Assembly: GCF_000315625.1 (NCBI RefSeq)
Contig: NW_005434569.1
Coordinates: 169,816 to 233,815, forward strand
Direction of reading: 5' to 3'
Origin: Guillardia theta CCMP2712
Taxonomy: Eukaryota; Cryptophyceae; Pyrenomonadales; Geminigeraceae
Length of the DNA: 64,000 bases
In this document: positions 1 through 7,590 of the stretch, one piece after another
Position numbering within the stretch: the stretch's first letter is position 1
How the letters are laid out: each line of letters opens with the position of its first letter
Notes under the pieces: generated by a model
What the model was told of the DNA's origin: nothing
Databases searched by the model: none
Seen by the model: the letters and a program-made list of their open reading frames with translations, nothing else
Translations under genes and position numbers: made by a program

Positions 1-3000
1 TTTGGATCTGCGATATAAAAAAGTCTTGTCTCGGTCACGTGATGTGTCACGTGACCGGTCAGGTGAGCCTGTCAGCCGGGTCACGGCCCCTGTCAGCCGG
101 CTGACATGTCACGGGCCTGCTGACACGGTCCGCTGACCGGTCACGGCCGCCCGGAGAGATCAGGCCCCCGGCCAATCTCCGGACACTTAGCCTCCTGGCG
201 GGCCTCCAGGGGGTCTGAGGCGGGGCTGAAGGCTGCAGTCGGTCTACTGACCGGCCCGGCCGGCAGGATCCGTCGAGAAGCAGGGGGGTCAAGGGAGGTT
301 TTCTTCCCCCTGGGAGAAATGTCCTATGGGTTTTTGGATCTGCGATATAAAAAAGTCTTGTCTCGGTCACGTGATGTGTCACGTGACCGGTCAGGTGAGC
401 CTGTCAGCCGGGTCACGGCCCCTGTCAGCCGGCTGACATGTCACGGGCCTGCTGACACGGTCCGCTGACCGGTCACGGCCGCCCGGAGAGATCAGGCCCC
501 CGGCCAATCTCCGGACACTTAGCCTCCTGGCGGGCCTCCAGGGGGTCTGAGGCGGGGCTGAAGGCTGCAGTCGGTCTACTGACCGGCCCGGCCGGCAGGA
601 TCCGTCGAGAAACAGGGGGGTCAAGGGAGGTTTTCTTCCCCCCGGGAGAAATGTCCGGTAGTATGGGTTTTTGGATCTGCGATATAAAAAAGTCTTGTCT
701 CGGTCACGTGATGTGTCACGTGACCGGTCAGGTGAGCCTGTCAGCCGGGTCACGGCCCCTGTCAGCCGGCTGACATGTCACGGGCCTGCTGACACGGTCC
801 GCTGACCGGTCACGGCCGCCCGGAGAGATCAGGCCCCCGGCCAATCTCCGGACACTTAGCCTCCTGGCGGGCCTCCAGGGGGTCTGAGGCGGGGCTGAAG
901 GCTGCAGTCGGTCTACTGACCGGCCCGGCCGGCAGGATCCGTCGAGAAACAGGGGGGTCAAGGGAGGTTTTCTTCCCCCCGGGAGAAATGTCCGGTAGTA
1001 TGGGTTTTTGGATCTGCGATATAAAAAAGTCTTGTCTCGGTCACGTGATGTGTCACGTGACCGGTCAGGTGAGCCTGTCAGCCGGGTCACGGCCCCTGTC
1101 AGCCGGCTGACATGTCACGGGCCTGCTGACACGGTCCGCTGACCGGTCACGGCCGCCCGGAGAGATCAGGCCCCCGGCCAATCTCCGGACACTTAGCCTC
1201 CTGGCGGGCCTCCAGGGGGTCTGAGGCGGGGCTGAAGGCTGCAGTCGGTCTACTGACCGGCCCGGCCGGCAGGATCCGTCGAGAAACAGGGGGGTCAAGG
1301 GAGGTTTTCTTCCCCCCGGGAGAAATGTCCGGTAGTATGGGTTTTTGGATCTGCGATATAAAAAGTCTTGTTCTCGGTCACGTGATGTGTCACGTGACCG
1401 GTCAGGTGAGCCTGTCAGCCGGGTCACGGCCCTGTCAGCCGGCTGACATGTCACGAGCCTGCTGACACGGTCCGCTGACCGGTCACGGCCGCCCGGAGAG
1501 ATCAGGCCCCGGCCAATCTCCGGACACTTAGCCTCCTGGCGGGCCTCCAGGGGGTCTGAGGCGGGGCTGAAGGCTGCAGTCGGTCTACTGACCGGCCCGG
1601 CCGGCAGGATCCGTCGAGAAACAGGGGGGTCAAGGGAGGTTTTCTTCCCCCTGGGAGAAATGTCCTATGGGTTTTTGGATCTGCGATATAAAAAAGTCTT
1701 GTCTCGGTCACGTGATGTGTCACGTGACCGGTCAGGTGAGCCTGTCAGCCGGGTCACGGCCCCTGTCAGCCGGCTGACATGTCACGGGCCTGCTGACACG
1801 GTCCGCTGACCGGTCACGGCCGCCCGGAGAGATCAGGCCCCCGGCCAATCTCCGGACACTTAGCCTCCTGGCGGGCCTCCAGGGGGGCTGAGGCGGGGCT
1901 GAAGGCTGCAGTCGGTCTACTGACGGGCCCGGCCGGCAGGATCCGTCGAGAAACAGGGGGGTCAAGGGAGGTTTTCTTCCCCCTGGGAGAAATGTCCTAT
2001 GGGTTTTTGGATCTGCGATATAAAAAAGTCTTGTCTCGGTCACGTGATGTGTCACGTGACCGGTCAGGTGAGCCTGTCAGCCGGGTCACGGCCCCTGTCA
2101 GCCGGCTGACATGTCACGGGCCTGCTGACACGGTCCGCTGACCGGTCACGGCCGCCCGGAGAGATCAGGCCCCCGGCCAATCTCCGGACACTTAGCCTCC
2201 TGGCGGGCCTCCAGGGGGTCTGAGGCGGGGCTGAAGGCTGCAGTCGGTCTACTGACGGGCCCGGCCGGCAGGATCCGTCGAGAAACAGGGGGGTCAAGGG
2301 AGGTTTTCTTCCCCCCGGGAGAAATGTCCGGTAGTATGGGTTTTTGGATCTGCGATATAAAAAAGTCTTGTCTCGGTCACGTGATGTGTCACGTGACCGG
2401 TCAGGTGAGCCTGTCAGCCGGGTCACGGCCCCTGTCAGCCGGCTGACATGTCACGGGCCTGCTGACACGGTCCGCTGACCGGTCACGGCCGCCCGGAGAG
2501 ATCAGGCCCCCGGCCAATCTCCGGACACTTAGCCTCCTGGCGGGCCTCCAGGGGGTCTGAGGCGGGGCTGAAGGCTGCAGTCGGTCTACTGACGGGCCCG
2601 GCCGGCAGGATCCGTCGAGAAACAGGGGGGTCAAGGGAGGTTTTCTTCCCCCCGGGAGAAATGTCCGGTAGTATGGGTTTTTGGATCTGCGATATAAAAA
2701 AGTCTTGTCTCGGTCACGTGATGTGTCACGTGACCGGTCAGGTGAGCCTGTCAGCCGGGTCACGGCCCCTGTCAGCCGGCTGACATGTCACGGGCCTGAT
2801 GACACGGTCCGCTGACCGGTCACGGCCGCCCGGAGAGATCAGGCCCCCGGCCAATCTCCGGACACTTAGCCTCCTGGCGGGCCTCCAGGGGGTCTGAGGC
2901 GGGGCTGAAGGCTGCAGTCGGTCTACTGACCGGCCCGGCCGGCAGGATCCGTCGAGAAACAGGGGGGTCAAGGGAGGTTTTCTTCCCCCCGGGAGAAATG

Positions 3001-3087
3001 TCCGGTAGTATGGGTTTTTGGATCTGCGATATAAAAAAGTCTTGTCTCGGTCACGTGATGTGTCACGTGACCGGTCAGGTGAGCCTG
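1..3087. repeat. 337-bp tandem array, nine units plus a partial
   Basis: Nine head-to-tail units begin at 1, 333, 670, 1007, 1344, 1674, 2006, 2343 and 2680, and a partial tenth runs 3017-3087. Units are 337 bp, with 330-332 bp variants that lack a short insertion before the TATGGGTTTTTGGATC motif. Units are nearly identical, so the array is young or homogenised. Each unit holds several perfect palindromes (GTCAGCCGGCTGAC, TGACCGGTCA, two copies of TCACGTGA) and many GTCA/TGAC motifs. Minus-strand open frames of about 120 codons recur once per unit but look like by-products of the GC-rich repeat. Possible roles are a viral terminal or origin repeat, or a host satellite; the sequence does not decide. 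Confidence 0.97.
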
Positions 3088-3304
3088 CCTCGACGTGCTC
3101 GCTGAGCTCCTCGTGATCTGGCTCTGCTCTCTCCACCATCTTGAGGATCGGCATTGCGGAGATCTCATCGAGCAGTGCTTCCGCCTCTGCCTCGAGATCC
3201 TCACCGAGCCCTGGCCCAAAGGTGGTGTTGGGATACACGATGCGGATGCCATCGTAGTCGAGGCTCAGGTTGGACGCGTGGTTTATTGCATCGGCAGGAT
3301 GCAT
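2738..3304 (-). pseudogene. 5' remnant of a small viral gene, cut by the tandem array
   Basis: The start chosen is the ATG at 3304 (MHPADAINH), because the TATA box at 3328-3337 lies about 24 nt upstream; the ATG at 3325 would fall almost inside the promoter. About 72 residues are unique, with an acidic Glu-rich stretch. At 3087 the frame enters the tandem array and continues as low-complexity Arg/Pro-rich sequence to a stop at 2738, so the native C-terminus is lost. The N-terminus resembles that of the gene at 57517-58137: both have an MH..(A)xNH start followed by a DYDG(I/V)(R/Q)(I/V)V(Y/F) motif. Function unknown. Confidence 0.7.
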
Positions 3305-3327
3305 TTGTGAGCGTTGCAAAGACAAGG

Positions 3328-3337
3328 CTTTTATAGG
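3328..3337 (-). promoter_or_regulatory. TATA box (CCTATAAAAG)
   Basis: Reads CCTATAAAAG on the minus strand, about 24 nt before the ATG at 3304. An AATAAA-type signal for the next minus-strand gene lies just upstream at about 3345-3352, showing tight packing of gene end and promoter. Confidence 0.7.
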
Positions 3338-3375
3338 TTAAGATTCTTTATTGCATGTTTAGGGCTCAGTGCAAT

Positions 3376-3690
3376 CTAGAAGACAACGTCCAAGGAGAGG
3401 TTGAGCAAGCGCCCGACGTAGTCGTGCGTCGAGCGCTTGAAGCGCGCCGCGTTGGTCTGCGTGTAGAGCTCGAGGTAGCGCAGCAGCCACATGTTCTCTG
3501 TCGCAATGTCAATGCACCTGCGACGGTCCTCACTGGACAGCCCGGTGACGCCCTCGTAGGTCGTCTTGATGTGACGCTCGAGGTTCTCAACAAACTGTGC
3601 AGTCTGTGAGGCAGTGGGGTGCCTGGCATCGATCAGCGTGCGGGCAAGCCTGCGGAGGTTGTTGTGAAAAAGCATGGGCTTAGAGTCCAT
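3376..3690 (-). CDS. Small viral protein of unknown function, 104 aa
   Basis: The frame starts at an ATG at 3690 and encodes a mainly helical, charged protein with several Arg/Asp-rich stretches. I see no signal peptide, membrane segment or recognisable domain. A TATATAAG box lies about 40 nt upstream. It is one of three small minus-strand genes left of the terminase C-terminal exons, so it may lie inside a longer terminase intron if the N-terminal exon is beyond the window edge. I do not recognise it. Confidence 0.75.
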   Translation of the reverse strand: MDSKPMLFHNNLRRLARTLIDARHPTASQTAQFVENLERHIKTTYEGVTGLSSEDRRRCIDIATENMWLLRYLELYTQTNAARFKRSTHDYVGRLLNLSLDVVF

Positions 3691-3728
3691 GGTCTGGTGG
3701 GTTGGGGGAGAGGGGAGGGGAGGGAGGG

Positions 3729-3737
3729 CTTATATAG
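3729..3737 (-). promoter_or_regulatory. TATA box (CTATATAAG)
   Basis: Minus-strand CTATATAAG, followed by a pyrimidine-rich leader of about 40 nt to the ATG at 3690. Confidence 0.7.
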
Positions 3738-3814
3738 ACCCCAAGAGGGGGGGGGTCAGAGGGGGGATGGGGTCGATTACAAGTTTAATGCATCTTGTAT
3801 CAACGGTGTATCGC

Positions 3815-4129
3815 TCAGTGCTTCGTCTTCTTCTGCTTTCCTGGGGATGCGATTCGCATGAGATTCTGGTGGATCGCACGCACGTTTTGCTTATTCTCCC
3901 TGTCGGAGAGCGCGGAGATCAGATTCCTGCACTGCGAATGGCACGAATCGATGAGCTCCTTGGTGTTGGGTGCATGCTGTAGCTTGTCGCTCAACTTCTT
4001 TGCATTCCTCAGGTTCCTTGCCGTGATACCAGCGTTGATCAACTCGTCCTGATCACCATGCCTCGACACAATGTCGAGCTTCCTGGCGATATCTTCCAGT
4101 GTCTGCCTCATATCGATAGGTTCAGACAT
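3815..4129 (-). CDS. Small helical viral protein of unknown function, 104 aa
   Basis: The ATG at 4129 is preceded by a GTATTTAATA box at 4160-4170. The protein is basic at its C-terminus (ending GKQKKTKH), rich in Leu, Asp, Asn and Lys, and likely all-helical. No domain is recognised. It lies immediately upstream of, and antisense to, the terminase exon at 4248. Confidence 0.75.
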   Translation of the reverse strand: MSEPIDMRQTLEDIARKLDIVSRHGDQDELINAGITARNLRNAKKLSDKLQHAPNTKELIDSCHSQCRNLISALSDRENKQNVRAIHQNLMRIASPGKQKKTKH

Positions 4130-4159
4130 GATTCTGTAGTGCTTGTGTGTTGCTACGCG

Positions 4160-4170
4160 GTATTAAATAC
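4160..4170 (-). promoter_or_regulatory. TATA-like box (GTATTTAATA)
   Basis: Minus-strand GTATTTAATA, 31-41 nt before the ATG at 4129. Confidence 0.6.
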
Positions 4171-4247
4171 GATGCAGCGCCGAGTGATATAAGGGTGGAA
4201 GAGAACGGCTGGTGTGCGCGTTGGCTCTGACACTGTCTGTTTTGCAG

Positions 4248-6581
4248 ATTGGCACAACCAAGGGCACGGGCGGGGATTGCCTGATCTTGGAGGAGGCAGC
4301 CTACTGCGATTCGACCTTTTTCTATGAGACCGTCGCGCCAATCCTATCGATTGGCAGCACCTCCCTGCTCTGCATCTCCACGCTCACCTCCGAAATCAAT
4401 TTCTACACGAGGCTGATCAAGATGCGCGATCCCGACACTGGCCGCCCGCTCTTTGCCGTCAAGTGCATCGAGCTCGCTTGCCAGCAGTGCAAGGAAGACG
4501 GGAAGAGCCATGAGTGTGTGCACATGCTGCATCTCGTTCCGCAGTGGCAGAGCGGGGAGAGGCACAGGAGGCTGAAGGTGGTGATGCAAGACAGGCCCGA
4601 CCTCATCCAGTCGGAGCTGGCGGGGCTGGCGTTCGATTCTTTGCAGCAGGCGTTCAGGGTGAAGGACATCGAGGCCATGCTGTCGCAGCAGGCGCCCCCG
4701 TTTGTTAGCAACCAGAACATCTACCTGGTGGTGGACCCAGCGACGGGTGGCCCGCAGAGTGACTACGCGGTGGTGAGCATCGTGAGGCACAAGGGGTTGA
4801 TCACGGTAAGTGCAGGGATGTGTGCGTGTTTTATTCTTGCAAACACCAGTGGGATTTCCTTTGCGCGATTCCGCAGGGTTACCAAAGGATGTGTCTGAGG
4901 GTGTACTTTTCAAACACATATATCGTGAATCCGATACAGTGCTTCACAACGAAGGTGACAACCATCCAGGCAGCATCTTGGACCTTGCTCATTGTGCTCT
5001 TGCGCACGGGGATGTTGTTGGCCAGTGCGAGGAGCTTGATGAAATCACCGTACGTCGGATCCTGGACCATGTGCTCAGGCATGTACCTATGCTGTTGTTG
5101 CATGAGGTGCAGGGCATTGATGATGCACACTGGGACCTTGCCGTTTGACGGCATCGTGAAGGTGTTCAGCTCCGAGATAGTCTGGAAAACCTCAGGCTTC
5201 AGGTCAACTCCATGTCGATACATATCGAGATAGAGAAGGATTTCGTCGAGGTCCTTGCAGAGTTCCGAGCACTGGGCATCATCCTCGTGCTTCTTCAGTT
5301 CGAGCACCAACTCTTGCCATGTGCCCTGGTGTTTGATCATCGTTTCCCAGATCATGGTCTTCTCGGGGATGTTGAAGCTGGTGCAGGAAGCGACGATCAA
5401 CAGGACCACCTTAGTGTCGTGAATCAGTGGCTGAAGGTCAGCATTGCAGATACTCTCCCTGTTGTACTCCAGGTGGAGCACAACCTTGCAAATGTCACGT
5501 TCTGCATCGTCAATGGTGCTCGCAAGAAAGGACGTGAAGTCTTTCAGACCCGATATCATGGTTAACTGAATCGGGTCTGCAAGTTTAAATACCAGGCGTT
5601 GCCATGCTCATGAGCATTGATACATCTCCTGGATCTCCTGCTCGAAGGTGATGGTGGTCTTGAGTTCGTCTCGGAGGAAGTTTGGGATCACAGTGCTGTC
5701 GATCGCCTTGAAAAACACGGGGGCCTTGTATCCGCAGAGGGGTTGGAGGGTGACGTCGGCTTCCTCGATGACGTAGGGCTTTGTGAATGTCTCCTTGAGA
5801 CCCATGTCAACGTTGAGCAGCAAGATCAGCACACACCGCGCCATGTGCTCGTTCCTGCTGGCGATGTCGAGCAATTTGGAGGGGAGCGGGTCTTTCAATA
5901 TGTTGGCAAGCCTCTGTGCAGATTCCCGGCAGAGCTTCATTGTTGTCTTCATGTCGTTGTTGTAGAGGATATGGAAGAGGATGTCTCTCTGTGGCACTGA
6001 CATTCTTGCCGTTGCAGATTGTCGGGATGGACGTCCTCTCCGGATGCAAGGGTGAACGCTTCCTTTTGATGCATTTTTTAACCTCTTGCACTGCAGAGCC
6101 AGACAAGCAGTTCGATCTCCTCGCCGAGCACATGCAGCGCCTGAGGGATTGCAACACGGCCTTTGTGGTATCCGAGATCATTGTCATGGTGGAGCGGAAC
6201 CTTGGGTTCGAGGCGGAGTATCACCAGCGCCATTTCAACGGCATGAAGAATGTGAGATTCAGGGTTGACCACAAGGCCCAGCGCTACGGCGTCCTCACCA
6301 CGCATGAGATCAAGCATGCGATGTGCACGATGCTGAACTCACTGCTGAGGGAGGGGAGGGTGCATCTCTGGGAGAATTTCGTGAGCCGCGATCCGAGGGG
6401 CATGAAGCGTCGGCTTCGCGAGCAGCTGGAGATCTACTCCTACCAGTTCAAGAGCGCGGCCAGTGTGTTCAACAAGGATCAGATGGCGCTCAGTGGAAAG
6501 GTGGGAGGCATGAAGGATGACGTCTGCATCGCACTGCAGCTTGCGTGCTATTACAGCTCGAACCCAGAGTTTTACGCGTAG
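4248..6581 (+). CDS. Terminase large subunit, C-terminal exons (spliced)
   Basis: This is the DNA-packaging ATPase/nuclease of the HK97/herpes lineage, missing its N-terminus. The exon at 4248-4805 follows a TTTTGCAG acceptor and carries Walker B (LILEEAAYCD, 4281-4310) and the nuclease motif VVDPATGG with the first catalytic Asp at 4734-4736. It ends at a GTAAGT donor (4806). The intron runs to a GTTGCAG acceptor at 6017. Exon 6018-6051 is followed by a possible 45-nt intron (6052-6096), then exon 6097-6581. The last exon carries MVERNLGFEAE (Glu at 6192-6194) and the KDDVCIAL motif (Asp-Asp at 6516-6521), completing a D-E-D RNase H-like site. Phases match: 0, then 1. The Walker A region is not in the window on either strand. 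Two minus-strand genes sit inside the large intron. Confidence 0.88.
4879..5559 (-). CDS. Viral gene nested antisense in the terminase intron, 226 aa
   Basis: The ATG at 5559 follows a TATTTAAA box at 5584-5591. The protein is largely helical and has a hydrophobic segment near its C-terminus (about residues 194-213, VVTFVVKHCIGFTIYVF), possibly a membrane anchor. It lies wholly within the intron between the terminase exons ending at 4805 and starting at 6018. In herpesviruses the UL15 intron holds UL16 and UL17 in the same orientation, which makes a packaging or tegument role attractive, but I see no sequence similarity to either. Confidence 0.8.
   Translation of the reverse strand: MISGLKDFTSFLASTIDDAERDICKVVLHLEYNRESICNADLQPLIHDTKVVLLIVASCTSFNIPEKTMIWETMIKHQGTWQELVLELKKHEDDAQCSELCKDLDEILLYLDMYRHGVDLKPEVFQTISELNTFTMPSNGKVPVCIINALHLMQQQHRYMPEHMVQDPTYGDFIKLLALANNIPVRKSTMSKVQDAAWMVVTFVVKHCIGFTIYVFEKYTLRHILW
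5584..5591 (-). promoter_or_regulatory. TATA-like box (TATTTAAA)
   Basis: Minus-strand TATTTAAA, 25-32 nt before the ATG at 5559. Confidence 0.6.
5608..6003 (-). CDS. Second viral gene nested antisense in the terminase intron, 131 aa
   Basis: The frame starts with an ATG at 6003, only 14 nt from the downstream terminase splice acceptor on the other strand. The protein is mixed helical with a leucine-rich middle (RCVLILLLNVDMGL). No domain is recognised. Its promoter must lie within the terminase exon DNA. The 48-nt gap to the next minus-strand gene contains only that gene's TATA box. Confidence 0.72.
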   Translation of the reverse strand: MSVPQRDILFHILYNNDMKTTMKLCRESAQRLANILKDPLPSKLLDIASRNEHMARCVLILLLNVDMGLKETFTKPYVIEEADVTLQPLCGYKAPVFFKAIDSTVIPNFLRDELKTTITFEQEIQEMYQCS

Positions 6582-6587
6582 ATTTAT

Positions 6588-7552
6588 TCAATTCGAGTTC
6601 AATATACTCCATGCCTTGAAGAATTCCATGCATTGGTGTGCGTCGAAGTGCTCCATGATCGCCTCCAGTATGAATGGTCTCAATATGTCCTGGTTGTTGT
6701 TGCAATTCTCGTAGATGCATTGCAGGAACCCGCCGATGGCATCCCGCAGGTGTATATCGTTCTGGATGCATGCCTTGCAGATCTTGACAAACACCATCGT
6801 CAGTGCGTAGAAGTCCGTGGCCTCCAGGTCGTGGTAGGTGAAGGCATTGGCCCTGCACACGATGGGATAATCCATGGTGTTCTTGGTCATGCAGGATATC
6901 TTGAGCTTGATGGATTCGGGGCAAAGGGTCGGATTGGGCAGGTGGGATATTGTCCCGTCCTTGTTGTAAGCCTTGGGGTGGAGCTTGGGGATGAAAGCAT
7001 TCCCCCAGTCGATGAGATAAGCAGAGCCATCCTCGTTGATGACGATGTTGTGGTTTCGGATGTCGTGTGATAGACCGAGAGGGAGTGCAGGCGGGCCAGT
7101 TGGCGGCAGATCCTCTGGAAGCTCTCTACTAGCTTCTCCCGCATGTGAGGTTGATAGAATGAGATGAAACGCGGTGTCGGCACCCCGAGGTAGGGGAGGA
7201 TGGCGTACATGATTCGGTTGTATTCCTTCTTTAACATCCCAAATCCCGACCAGGTGCCAATGTGGTCCCTCTCTCTGTAGTCAGAGAGTTGATCGAGAAG
7301 GTATCGGTTGATCTGGGTCTCTTCCATGAAGAGCGTTGGGCTTGAAAAGAGCTTGATCACCAAGGCATGCCCCTCCTGCTTGGCAAGGAAGCACTTCCCG
7401 GAGACCCCCTCCCCGAGGTAGAAGAAGCGGATGCCTCTGAGATCCCGCATCTGCCTGCTGTGGCGGACAACCTCGAGCAGTATGGTGTATGTCTTCTTGG
7501 TGTTGTGGAGCTCCGTGTGGCGTATGCGTGGGAGGGGGATGGATTCGGACAT
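6588..7552 (-). CDS. Protein kinase, broken by a frameshift at about 7064-7070
   Basis: A Ser/Thr-type kinase of about 320 codons in two frames. Frame one (from the ATG at 7552) has the glycine loop GEGVSGKC and the invariant-lysine motif VIK. After LHSLSVYH at the CACAC run (7064-7070) the frame is lost. In the second frame the catalytic loop HDIRNHNIV continues at once, followed by LIDWGNAF in place of DFG, and runs to a stop at 6588. The kinase would read through if the CACAC run were one dinucleotide shorter, so this is a sequencing error, a recent mutation or a programmed shift. The ATG at 7552 (MSESIPLP) was preferred to 7570 because the TATA box at 7581-7590 is too close to the latter. 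An AATAAA signal immediately follows the stop on the minus strand, inside the terminase 3' end. Confidence 0.8.
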
Positions 7553-7580
7553 TCGATGGAAGCCCCCCACGTGCGGTCCC

Positions 7581-7590
7581 CTTTTAAAGG
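7581..7590 (-). promoter_or_regulatory. TATA box overlapping the stop of the giant gene
   Basis: Minus-strand CCTTTAAAAG, 29-38 nt before the ATG at 7552. Its TTTAA overlaps the TAA stop of the giant gene (7584-7586). Nearly the same TTTAAAAGG box serves genes at 30318 and 33950. Confidence 0.65.

Noticed and set aside
59-2763. Repeated open frames of about 107-129 codons in the tandem array
   Set aside because: They recur with the repeat unit, have GC-driven Arg/Pro-rich composition and variable ends set by unit indels. They are by-products of the satellite.
1-3087. Ribosomal DNA spacer or telomere
   Set aside because: No rRNA gene and no short telomeric motif were seen next to the array; identity remains open.
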